Assembly: GCA_022575985.1 (NCBI GenBank)
Contig: JAKSXM010000228.1
Coordinates: 806,001-870,000 of the forward strand
From: Anagrus nilaparvatae
Taxonomy: Eukaryota > Arthropoda > Insecta > Hymenoptera > Mymaridae
DNA: 64,000 bases
Reading direction: 5' to 3'
Shown: piece after piece, positions 46,544 to 59,327 of the stretch
Position numbering within the stretch: position 1 is the first letter of the stretch
Layout: each line of letters begins with the position of its first letter
Notes under the pieces: generated by a model
The model's input: the letters and a program-made list of their open reading frames with translations, nothing else
The model's database searches: none
Told to the model about the DNA's origin: nothing
Translations under genes and position numbers: made by a program

Positions 46544-49500
46544 TTGACCACAGATCTCGCCACAGATTTAAGTAATTTTCTAAAGGATAATATAAATGTG
46601 ATGCAAAGACCAGATTTAGAAATCCATCCAAGACTCGTAGCCAAAAACATAAATATATAAAATTTCAAAATATTAATAATATGTAAGACGTATATTTATA
46701 ATGAATTATAAACTAAATATAAATTGTATAGGAAATAAAAACTTTCCTTCTATTTATACTTTCGTGAAGTCATTTTGATTGCGAGAAAAATTTTCTTACA
46801 TTGGTATATCGAATTTTTTCTTCTCATTCCTTTCTAAACCATGTAAATAATTTAATACAATATTAATAGCATTTCTGTAATGACTTTATTATCACAGTCT
46901 TTTCTTTTTTTTTTTGGAAAACTTTTTAATAAATTTGCTCTAGACACCTGCTCTTGATAATCATACTTGTGAAATTTTAAAATTCAGTATCAGGCTAATA
47001 TACATTATTTATATATTTTGAGCTACATTATTAGTTATATATCTTTAACTTGTCATTAAATCGTAATTTGTAGTTATACCGCTGACTGTTTAAAAAAAAA
47101 AAAATAAAAAAATGTAGCAAAAATTGCAAAAGAGGACATCGAGAATAACCGTTAACTCGATCGTTCGACCTTGCATGCAATCTCTCATTGGAACACATCG
47201 AAGTCCGTGATCGCTCACTGTTGCGTATCGTGCATTTTATATATATAAATAGTTAATAAAAATCTCGTATAAATATGTTTGCTATACATGTTTTTTTATA
47301 TATAAATGTTAGCGGAATCTCTAAATGTTTATATTTTTAAAGAAAATTTCACGATTTTTTAGTTTTTTTTCTGAAATATCAAAACGAGGTTTATTCGACC
47401 GAATTTCCACCGGATCATTCGTTAAATGAATGAAAATCGTGCTTATCGGTAAAATAGAAAACTTTTAAAAATATATATATCTCATTTTCATTATTGTTAT
47501 TATTTAAATTTATGAACCATGTCTTTTTAATAAAAAAAAAAAACTGAAAAATTCCTTTATTTTTTTTATCGGTTATTTATTATTGATTGGCATAATTATC
47601 ATTGTTAAAAGCAGAAGAAATAAACTCGAATAACAACTATTTTTGTTATTTAATGAAAGTATATAGGAGTCTTTATTTATTTTTGGTTACGCATCAACAA
47701 TTTTTTAACAAACGAGTTATTTTCTCTACGCTGAATATTTTTTATGGGATTTATCAAATTTATAGTAATTTGATTTAAAGTCGTTTATTTTTATTGAATG
47801 AATAGAAAAATTAAATAAAAAATGTTTATTTATTAAAATTATTGTTTATTATTGATATTTATTTTACGTTTTAATTTCTTAACTCTTTTTTATTGAATGG
47901 GATTAATGTCATTGTAAATTTTTAAAAAAATTTTTATTTTTCTCACAAAAATTTTTAAATTTATTTCTTTATTATGAAATATTCTTTTATAAGCGAAATA
48001 AAATTCATAATTTATCTATCTAAATTTATTTAAATCTCTTCTGTTTATTATGAATGGTATATGGGTTAGTCTAGGAGTAGCTGGATTTTTTGAATTTTAA
48101 GTGTGTTTGGTGAATGAAAATTTTTGGTTTTTTGTTTTAGAAAGGGATTTTTGGTTCATTTTTTAGAATTCTAAAATCCTTCCTTTGATTTTCATGAATT
48201 TTGTTTAAAATTTTTAAAAACAAATTAAGTACTGCCTTTGAATTAAAATTATCAATGAATTTAAAATTCTGTACATAAAAAAAATTTTAATGTAATTTCT
48301 CAACACACCAAAAACTTTTTCATTAGGTAACTTAACTCAGAGATATTTCTGACAGTATAAATACTATTATTTAAAAAAAAACACACAAACAACTAAAAAA
48401 ATGATATACAACGTGAGATAAAAATCTATTTTTTAAATAATAATACAACTACTAGTTACATAAATAAAAAAATATGTAATTAATAATAACAATGTTTACG
48501 TAAAAAAAAACTAAAAAACACATGAAAAATTAGTAGAATTTTTACATAACAAAATTTTGTTTATTAAAAATCAGGAGCCTGGCTATCAATCTTGGATTAT
48601 TAATTTTGACATGCATCAATTATGATATAAAATTTGTAGTATCATTTATTTATTACGTGAAAGTAAATTAAAAATTTTATCTATTTTATTTGTTTTTTTA
48701 ACCTTGAATAATAAGTTTTAAATAAATAAAATAACAATAAATTATAGACTGACTGAGAGCAAGAGCATTGAGTCAGTTTTTTTAAGGTAAAAAAATATTC
48801 TGTCAGGTTTTGTATTATAATATAATTTGTAATATCGTGAGAGTAATGTAAGAAGTTATATAAGATATTGTAATATTGTAAGTGATTTATATTATGTTTT
48901 TTAATAACGAGTTGTATATGGGTTATTCCAGTGGATTTGAGGAACAATTTTTTTTTGGGAGGTTGGGGTTTTGATGTTTGGAGGGTTAAGGGAATTTTAT
49001 TTTGTTTTTGGAATTTATAGGTCTGAAATGGATCTGGAAATTTTAGTAAGTGTAGATCAGAGATAATTTTTTTTAGTTTTATAGCTGGGAGTCAAACAAA
49101 AAATTAAATTAACTGTTATGCCAAGTTTTTTCAAATTCTGGATTAATAAAATCAGAACACCAAAACAATTTTGTATCCAAATTTCCTGAACTATCCCATA
49201 TACCAAAAATCCTTTAAAATTTATTTTTCAATTCTTAAAAAAAAAAGATTTTATTAAAATTGACATTTATCTGTATAAATTTTAATGTATAATTTGTGTT
49301 TTTAAACAGCATACATACACAGGTATAAAAGGTATAAATATCTCCTCTGATAAATATTTATCGAGAAAGTAAAAATAATATTTTTTATACTTAAAATAAT
49401 TTTTTTTTTATATATAATTAATAATAAATAATAATATATAGATTTTTCTATGCATAATAAAAATCATCACTTATAATTATTTATATTATAAAAAAATAAT

Positions 49501-51585
49501 AATAATAACTTTATTAAGCACATAGTACAAGAAAATTATTGCATGTTTTTTTTGAAAAAAATTTATTACAAGGTTAATTGTATGCATAATTTTCTATTAA
49601 TTATTGTTATTAATAAATTTTTTTTTATATATTTATACACTGTAGTAATTTTTTAATGATCGTGTAAGAGAAAAACGTCAAGGAAATTTTTGCTGATGGC
49701 TATTTTTGTAAAGTAAATTGGTGTGTTAGGTGATCTATTGAGTCTATTTTATTTTGGAATTTTTTTTAATAAAAATTTGTTTAGTTATTTAAGCAGAAAT
49801 CTTAAATTAGAAGATTTTTTCTACGAGGTTGGTCATGAAAATGTATGCTCTAGTCTGGCTCCAGTTAAGGTTTTATTTTGGGAGATTGTTTATTTTTGCC
49901 TTCTTTAAAATTTTGATTCCAATCAAAAAATTTTGATTTTAAATAATTCTAGCCTATTTAACATAACATTAAATTAAAATCCTCAAAATAATTAAAAACT
50001 AATAAATAAAAACAGCATTTTTAATTTAATTACTAAATTCAGCAAATTAAAAAATTGACAAAAAAATTTTACAGTTGTCTTTTATTACAATTATTTCCTG
50101 TTAAAATTATTAAAATTAAAATTAATTTTATTATCATTATTTAAAATGCAAATTTTTTTCTCTCTGATTTACGGTTCTATTTCCTATAATTAATTATTTC
50201 AAAAAAAAAAACTTTCTAATATTATAATTAAAACGACGTTGCTGTGTATAATAAATAAAAAATTAATTTTTTTTTTTTTGAATTATAATTATAAATGTGC
50301 TATTTATTATATTTTTATGACATTAATTAAATTATTATTTGTATTGGTTATGTGTCAATTGGTACACGTGTTAATTGACAGGTTTTTTGTAATTAAATTA
50401 TAACAGTTTGTTTTTATTTTTAGAATGAGTTTAACCTATATTTTATTGACAGTGCAAGAAAAAAGTTTTTTTTTTGGAATTTCAGTTTTTGGTTTTTAGT
50501 AGTTTTTTGAAAAAGTAGCAAAAATTTCTATTTTTTAAATATTGAAACTTTTGTTACATAAATTTTAAGGCAAAAAATTTTAAGTTCAAAAAACTTCTAA
50601 TTAGGTCAAATTTTGAGTTATCAAGGGATTACATGATTTACTAGAAAGTGAGTTCCAACTAATAAAGAGACTGTCTTTACAGCCTCTTTATATTCAACCC
50701 CATAACTTCCTGCAAACACAACAAAAACCCATAATTACTTTGTGCCTACAATAAAAAGATAAATTTGTTCCTTTTCTTCATAATACAAACTCTAAAAAAA
50801 TGATAAAAATTCTTAAAAAATTCATCAAGATAACATAATAAACTTTTCTTTTCCATACGAAAATATTATGCAATTAGATATAATACACGAATACATTAAA
50901 AAATAAAAGCATCCTGTTTATACAAAGAACAAAAAAAAGTTCAAATATAGCTAAAAACGACATCGCCTTCGTATTCTTTCTTGCACAACAAGAGAACCTT
51001 TCCTTCTTTTCTTCTATCTGCATATAATTTCGTGATGCACGTGGGTTGTCTTTCAAGTATTTTTTTATTTAAAAAAAAAAAAAAGAGTGCATCAACATGC
51101 AAGTCGTTCTTAAATGCGACAAGAATTTTTGGACTCTCTTTCTCTGTCTTGTGTTTTTATTTATAATTTTTTAAGAACACGTGTGTTTATGTGTAAATAT
51201 AAAAAAATATTTGAAACATATTTAAGTACTTAACCAACTGGCCTCTTCTTTTTTTTTAAGGCTTTTGTAGAACAATGACCCTATAAGTAGAATAAATTCT
51301 TTTTTAATATGCAATATTTAATATCCCAAAAAAATTTTATTTTCAAGAAAACTTGGGTTTTTTATATGAAAATTTTGATATATTGGTGATCTGTTGTAAT
51401 TGGGCACTGTGCTAGAAAAATACAATACTTGGAAAATTTAAATTTCGATTTAAATTTTAAAATTTTCTGGTTGAATTTTGTTAAAAATTTTCAAAAATTT
51501 AAACAAAATTTAAACAGAGAACCTGAAAAAAAAAATTTTGAAAAGTATAGCAATTTGTCAATTTAAACCTTAGAGTCTATTTAAA

Positions 51586-51862
51586 GGGCCAAAGGTCACT
51601 TGTTGAATATAGGGAATCATAGCGATTTTTTGCGCCATTGGTTCTAAGAAACCATACATCCAAGGCAGTAGTGGTTCAGCTTCTTTGAAAGCTAAAAATC
51701 GGAACATTTGCATGATTATAAATATTTTGTAAAATTTTGAGTACAAAATTTAGTTATAAATGTTTATTTGGTTACAAAAACAATTGATTGTCACTAGTTC
51801 CTTAGAACCAATAGCACAAAAAATCGATATAATTCCCTATTTAACACTTGACCGTTGGCCCC
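51586..51862. repeat. MITE-like element with 70-bp inverted repeats
   Basis: The left arm GGGCCAAAGGTCACTTGTTG, ATAGGGAAT, GCGATTTTTTG and CATTGGTTCTAAG pairs with the right arm CTTAGAACCAATAG, CAAAAAATCG, ATTCCCTAT and CACTTGACCGTTGGCCC. The centre is about 140 bp and non-coding. It lies in outspread intron 1. Confidence 0.8.
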
Positions 51863-54800
51863 TGCTTTGGCCCCTTCAATCCAATCCAACCAGTATTTTC
51901 CCCAACCAATTTGAAACCTTTAAATAACTTATTTTTTCCAAATTTCTCCTCAGTACACTTCTACAACAAACCATCAATATATTAAAAAACAAAAAATAAA
52001 GTCCTTTAATTTAATTCATGCGAATTTAAATATATACTTTACATTTATTATTTATAAAAAAAAATGCCGAATAAACGAAACGATGCTCCAAATTTTATGC
52101 GCCCACTTTCATTATATTTCAAAGAAATTTTTTTTTTTGATAACCTCAATTTTTTTTAACGTTATAAATATATGCATATTATTTGACTGTATGTAAAACC
52201 GACATAGTTAATTTTTTTTTTTTGGATTTAATTTGCTTTCTTTTACTTTTTTTTCATTCTTTCGATACTCTTTAATTAAGACATTTAATCATGTTAATGT
52301 TTAAGCATTTAAAAAACTTCATACATGTTTTTTTTTATTAATTCAAAAGTATTTATTGTTTTTTTAGGTCATGAACTAAAAATTCTTATTTAAAAATCGA
52401 AATTCATTTATAATTAAGTGTGTTTGGATGTAATTTTTAAAAAATTTTTAACATGTTAAAAGTTAATCTTGTATTGTGAATTGCATTTATTTTTTTTTGA
52501 TTTTTTGAGTTCAGTGAAAAAAAAATTTCGAGTATGATCGTGACTTGTGGTTTTTCACAGATTTAAGCTACAGGGGGTACAATTAAAATATGACAAAAAT
52601 AATTGCTGTTGCAATATATGCAAGCAAAGTGTGACGGTTCTAAAGTTTCGTTATTTTTGTTACTTTTTAGCGGGATACTTAAATTTCTCATTAAAGATCT
52701 TAGGTACTTTGATATTTGAAAACGTGGTGTTACTCCGATGATCCTCCAAACTACCCTTCATTTGTGGGTTAATAATATGTTTAATAGGCTAATTTTACCA
52801 ATAGGAAAATAAAATTCGGATGCAAAATTTTGCATGATTTTGTAAATTCATTGCATTTATCTACACTGAAAAAAATTCTGGTTGCTGTTGCCGGATGGAA
52901 AAGTTAGTACGTAAAATTCAATTCCGAATTCTGAAATTATTTATGATCAGATTTTAAGAAACTTCACTGGAATATAAAGACGATTAAAAATATCAAGTTT
53001 TAAAAAACTGTTTTAGGTTGGAACCAAATTTTATTAATTTAATCAAATAAAACTTAAAAATTCGCATTACACTAAACCCAAAATCCAGGCCAAAATCAAG
53101 CACCAATGCATTGTACTTAAAAATATTAAAAAACTCTTAACAATCTAAGATTTTATCATAAAAAAAAACTAATACCATGATTTACAATTTATACATATCG
53201 AAATCGTTGTTACAATTACAATACATATTTATTGCTATCAAGAAAAACAATTTTCCTCGTACAAAAACATTAAATAACGATGCGTCACATTAATAAAAAA
53301 AAAAGTATATTTTACAACAAAAACTGGTTAAAATTGATTATTTTATGTTAAATAGCTACTTTCTATATAAATAAATAAAGTTTTATAAAAAAAAAAATTT
53401 TTTTTTTTTTAAGAAAAAAGATTTAAATAGAAAAGAGACTACTACTTTCTCTATTAGTAGTAGCTGCGAAAATTAAGAAAAAAACAAGTAATTTTCAATT
53501 AATAATTTATCTCTGAATTATTTTTTTAATTTTATTCATGTTATAATTTTACTTTTTAATGATAAATAGCCCATATTACAGAAAAAGGATAAATTTATTC
53601 ATTGAATTAGTACTTGTTTTTGAATTTATTTTAAATAGGATAGAAAAGATTAGTAAGAAGATTTAAACAAGTGAAAATCACGTACTATCTTTGTGTTTTT
53701 ACCTTAAACGTTTAATGAGTTTAAAAAAGTAATGAAACATTAGCTTAGACAGTACTGACGTGTGCTCCTTTGGAGTGTGTTTCCTTTTCACCTTGTCATC
53801 AAATAATCGGGGTAGATGGAAACTCAGCTTGATTGTGGATTTTAGAAATGTGGGTATAAAGTATGTTGAAAATATGAGGAAATTAAGTTTTGTTTTTGAT
53901 AATGAAGTAGTAATTGTGTGAGTGATTGTGAGCATTGAAATAGAAGAGCATGTTAAAAAGTTAAAACTTACTCTACACTGAAAAAAAATTTGCTTGTGGC
54001 TAGCGAAAATTTTTTCAGCCCATCCATTGTTTGAATCGGTTTGAATTAAACAATTTTATTAGAAATTGAAAATTAGAGCAATTTGTATTAAAAAAAAACT
54101 AAAAATTTAGGACAAGAACGTTTGCCTGTCAAATACTATACAAATATTTCAAAATTGTTGGTAGAGATTTTCTCATTGAATGGATTTCAAATCTAAGCTT
54201 AAAAATGAGGTGAGATCTAAAGATTTAAAAAAGAGCTCAGGAAGGCTACCGAGTTGTTATTTAAGTCTGCCCTATCTTCAAATATTGATATTAAAACTTT
54301 GACTTTTTGCTTTCTCGTCTATTTATGATAAAAATCTTCAACCTGATTTCCATAATGAAATATTTAGCAGTACCAAGAAACTGAAACGAAATCGAATCTG
54401 AAAAATCAATCATTTTACGATATTATTCCTTTAACTTCTTAAAAACATCATTCAACGTCATTTTCCATATCACCCATTCATTAAAAAATAGTAAATAATC
54501 CAGTGATCTAAATAAATTCAACCTAAATAAAAATTAGTTTTTATCAGCAATCATACAAACTTACTCATGTTTAAAAATCAGAGATTAAAAGATTTAAATA
54601 ACCAGATGAAGATTAAAACATATTAACAAGCAATAAAATCATTAATAAAAACAATTTTATATAAGATAAATAAAAAACGTTTTGTGCTAGTTTTTCTTCA
54701 AAAAAAAAAAAGATTCATATTATAAGATCTAGAGTGTTGTTTACATAGTTTTTTTTTCTTCCTATTCAAAAGATCAAGAGTATTTGATTAAAAAAATATG

Positions 54801-55656
54801 TGTGCTCTCTTACTGAGATGAATAAGAGATTCCGCTTCTCTTTTATAGTGTTATTATATAAAGGGTTGCTTGTTGTGTTTTTTTTTTAAGAGCAAGAAAT
54901 TTAGGTTAAGAGGCTGTGTTTTTATTATGTGTTAGGGTTTTTTTTTTGCTTTTGTTTGAGAGGTCGTTAATGAATAGATCATGTGGAAAATATGTGTTGA
55001 GAGAATTTTTTCTTTTTTAATCGTTTTTTAAGAATCTTTTGTGATTTTATGAGATTTTAGAAAATACATTGATTTTAGGGTGTGTGAATGCCCGGAATTT
55101 CAGGTAGCTGACACGAAAATTCAGTTTTTTTTTCAGAGAAATTTTTGATTAATTTTGTACCTGCAGTATTTTTTGAAAATTTTAAGATTTACTAAGAAAC
55201 TCCACCAGACCCAATTCTATCTGAAAAAATCCCTACTTTCTATAATTCCATTAATATGATATGATATACATTAAAGTTCAAAAACCTTATTAACTACCCA
55301 AACACAAAGCCGCACTAAAAAACGAGAAAAAACCGACACTTAAGTAACACAAAACTCATTGAGAAATAAAATATTAATTGTTTTAAATTTAATACCACAA
55401 AGCTTACAGCAAAAAAAAACAATAAAGTTTAAATAAATTGATCGATATTTATAAATTATGAATAATAATCTATCAACAAAGACGATGTAAATTTTTTCAT
55501 AATTTATAATCTACACTGGACTATTAGGTTATTTATTATTATTATTATTATGGCCACCCAAGTTATAATATAATGTTATAATTATTTTAATAAATCATTT
55601 ATGTATGTATATGTTGTCGATCTCAATCAACTGACACGTTTTAAATCGATTTATTA

Positions 55657-55674
55657 TGTGTGTGTGTGTGTGTG
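55657..55674 (+). repeat. GT microsatellite
   Basis: Nine GT units in outspread intron 1. Confidence 0.85.
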
Positions 55675-56681
55675 TTTATGCACTTTTTTTAATTATGTGA
55701 ATTATTTTAAATTGCTTAGGGGTATTTTTTTTTGAAAATTTTGATATTTATTTTTTAGGTAACCGAAATAATGTCAAAAGTTAAAGATCCAGTTTGTTAA
55801 TTTATGTCATTTAGGTTACAAAAATATACTTACTTATGCAGAACGTGAAATTTTTGTGACATGCATAAATAAAATTGGATATGAAAGAAATTTTTATTTT
55901 AAGTCATATTAATGCTCTAGAGATAAAAATATTTGTTTAAGAGGATTTATTATGTTACACAATCGGAATTATTATCAGTCAGTGACTTTAAGAAATATTT
56001 TGTGCCTTTAAATTAAATTTAAAAAGTAATAAATAATGTTTTATATTGATTTTTAATATTTTGCCTACTATAGTAGGCAAATTGTATAGTAGTAACTAAT
56101 TGTATAGTAGTATAGTAGTAAATTCAGTAAATTACTATAGTAGAGCATGTTTTTATAAAATTTTACAACAAAGCAAAAATTTTACAAATATTTTAATGGT
56201 TAGCCTTTTAAACTCTCGTTTATTTATTAAATATAAATGAAATAAGCATAGTAACTATAATTTTTTTTCTCGAAAGAGAAAAGGCTTCCAACTTCTATAT
56301 AAGAAATCAATCTACACAATTTTTTTGAATATTTTACTTTGTCACATTTTATTATATACTTAAACATTATGTTATTATTTTCATATAATATTGGTGTAAC
56401 CCTCGGTGTATCCCTTTGGTTCGTCGTGCAAGAGATGAATGTTTGAATTAACAAGCTTAATTAAAATTCTGATTTATTGAGTTTTTCATATTTTTTTATT
56501 AGTTGCCCTCTTGGTCGAAAAATTTATTTATTTTATATAACATTATTATTATTATTTTTGAATTGAAGGAAATAATATTCGGTAATAAGCCATATGTGTA
56601 TAAGCCTTTTTTTAAATAGACTTAGATCGAGTTTTGGATAAAGCCCGATAAAAAGATCTATACATGTACAGAGTGAATCGA

Positions 56682-56686
<5 letters not shown>

Positions 56687-56712
<26 letters not shown>
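56687..56712 (+). repeat. 26-nt poly(A) tract
   Basis: A run of 26 A is flanked by the inverted pair GAATCGAAAATT and AAATTTTGATTC. It is followed by a GC-richer stretch (CGGCCGGGTAC), so it may mark a retroposed or foldback sequence. Confidence 0.6.
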
Positions 56713-58433
56713 GAAATTTTGATTCGGCCGGGTACTAGAAATTTTCAGGTGTCATTTCGGGTAACCGCACACTCCTATTTTTTACTGTTGCTTGAAAACT
56801 ACATTAGGTCCAAGAATTATTTTAAATCAAAGTTCCTGACCAAGAAGTAAAAATTATTTATATGTTTAAGAATGTTGTTACTTGAGGATACCGTGCATTG
56901 CATCGTGTGATTAAAGCTGACATAAACGTTTCAAATTCAGTCACATAAATGTCGGAGTTATTTAATTCGTAATTGATATTGTAGCATTACTTTTGGTCAA
57001 TCTTTGGTATTAAATTTCTTGATATTTTTTTGCCTAATATTTTTTTGTTGTTGTAACTCATCTCAGTATAAAATAAACTTACAACAAACGACATACTCAG
57101 ATGAATTTCTAACAACCCGTTTATTTTTAAACGCAGTAAATCATTCGAATATTTTTTGAACATGCTTCCAAAGCGAGGAGATTATTGTCTTATTTCAAGA
57201 TAAAAATTTTTAAAATAGTCTTTTCTTTCGTACTTCATTTCATCATCCCATCATTTGCAACGCTATATCGAAGGATGCAATAAAATCAGTTCTGGTGTAT
57301 ATGCAAATTGACGTTAATATGTTTGAAAAAGCTAATAAAAAGTGATTAACCATAAACTAAAGGTAACAATAATTGGCAAGGAGTACTTTTATTTGATGCA
57401 GTTTGCCATTTAGATACTCTGATATTTTACAATTGGACAGTTAAAAAAATGATCTTTATTTTATTACTTCAAGATTGCTTCCAGATAAAAAATCCTACTT
57501 TTGACTTCACATCGTCTTTAAAGATACTGTTAGGCAATTAATTAATGATTTAAATTAATAATTTTTAAATTTTAATTACCAAATTAATGCCAGGTCAAGG
57601 CCTTTAATATATCTAAAATCTGTGCTATTTAATCAGTGATTTATCAATTCTGGAACAGTTTTTACTCTTAATTTATATTTACCACTACGATTATTCTCAT
57701 TCAAATGGCTTCGTAGAACAAAGTCATAAAAAAAATTCAAATTCAACTACCCTTTAATTAGATTGGTCATTTAAGATTAAAATTATTACTGCATCATCTC
57801 TTTAATTAAAAATCTTCTCTGAAACTGAACCCAAGCCAACTGTTTTCTTTTTCTTTTAAGTAAATAAATAATTAAAAAATTTCTAATATTATTTTAAATA
57901 ATAAAGAAAATTTAAATTAAAATAGAAAATTTTTTAGTTTTTTATATTTAATGAAAAAAAAAATAAATAATAATTAAATTTCTTTTTCTAAGATTATTTT
58001 CTATCTCTCTAAGTATTTTTTTCAATAAAATATATGCGTATGTGTGTGTGTTGATGATACAAGATGTGATTATAAAATATTGTACTTTTTTATTGATAAA
58101 TTAAATAATATGATTTTTTTTCAAAAAAACAATAAAATTTAATTGACATAAATACCATGGTTAATAAAAAATTTTATGGCTTAAATAATTACTTTATTTA
58201 TTTATTATGTGTGTGTGTGTGTTAGTTAATAAAAATGTTGTTAATATATGATTGTATTCGTTTTAATTGTTTAGTGTAGGAATAAATCTTGATGTGCAAA
58301 AATTTTTTTTAAATATTTGGTTTTATTTGTCTACTTTTGAATTATAGTTTTTGTTAAATTCTTAATTTTTAAGCCAATTTTCAGTAAATTTTTTAACGAT
58401 ATTTGCACATCCTATTTAGAGTTTTCTAATTTA

Positions 58434-58700
58434 ACATGGGGCATGTTCAGAGGATGGGTACCTAAAAATGGCTCCATATTGGAGGAGATGGTAAAAAATA
58501 GACGTTTTTAGGAGGGGGGGGGGTGTTAAATTTACTAAAAATAATTTTGATTTAGGACTTGAGTATCTTTAATTTAAGAAAATTTTATCATATTGGTTAT
58601 AGGAGTTATAATAGTTAGGAAGTGCAAGATAAAATTGTTAAGTAAACATGCCCCATGCTCGTTGGCTATGTTAACACACAAACCAATTATTAGTTTTTGT
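58434..58700 (+). repeat. Dispersed repeat, copy 2, with 13-bp inverted ends
   Basis: CATGGGGCATGTT at 58435 is the exact inverse of AACATGCCCCATG at 58645-58657. The part from the G-run (58514) to AACACACAAACCAATTA (about 58690) matches copy 1 at 5828-6020 block by block. Confidence 0.7.
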
Positions 58701-58985
58701 TTGATTGTGTAGATTTCTTATCATACTCTATTCATTATATTGTTTTTCATAAAATTTGTTCTTAAAAATTGTTAACATTGAACTGTGTTAATTAAATGCT
58801 GAAATTTTTCACTATATATTAGCGCTACTTTATGTTTTAAGCTTAGTTTTGTAAATTACAGAATTTTTTGCACCATAAATATCAAATTTTATGTCCTTTT
58901 CTTGAATTCCTTCAATTTCAGATATCATCAATACCCATAACTCCTAGCCTTACATTATTAATATCTAAGTCTAATCTTCAATTAC

Positions 58986-59143
58986 CCACACACAAACACA
59001 CACACACATAAAATATTTTCAGTATATAGTGCGGATTTCTGTTCTTGATAAATTAAAATGCTTAACTCTAATCACTGGGTAGTTGTTGCTATGTTTTAAT
59101 AGTATTATGTGCAATGAATTACTTATACACACACACACACACA
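58986..59143 (+). repeat. Two CA microsatellites
   Basis: CA runs at about 58986-59009 and 59127-59143 with a short unique spacer. Confidence 0.8.
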
Positions 59144-59300
59144 TTTATATATATACTAAAATTTATACGCAGGTAATTGCGGAAAAATCATGTCTATAAA
59201 GAGCATATATAATATATATAAAAAAAAAATAATTAAGGTTTTCAGGCCGTCGTAAATAACTTAAAAGATAACGTGTATAATAATCTGCACATATACCCAC

Positions 59301-59327
59301 TTCTCTCTCTCTCTCTCTCTCTCTCTT
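59301..59327 (+). repeat. CT microsatellite
   Basis: About 13 CT units in outspread intron 1. Confidence 0.85.

Noticed and set aside
46460..46660. 66-codon frame after the CGATA cluster
   Set aside because: Its first half is translated CGATA repeat; the second half has no recognised domain.
52547..52741. Possible BED-type zinc finger (CNICKQSV) of a hAT transposase
   Set aside because: One Cys-x2-Cys with no following His pair, no ATG context and no further transposase motifs.
53699..53935. 78-codon minus-strand frame in outspread intron
   Set aside because: No domain, no known partner exon, and codon use like the surrounding AT-rich DNA.
57690..57750. Integrase-like reading HSNGFVEQSH
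   Set aside because: Too short, with no flanking integrase motifs in any nearby frame; it may be chance or a very old relic.
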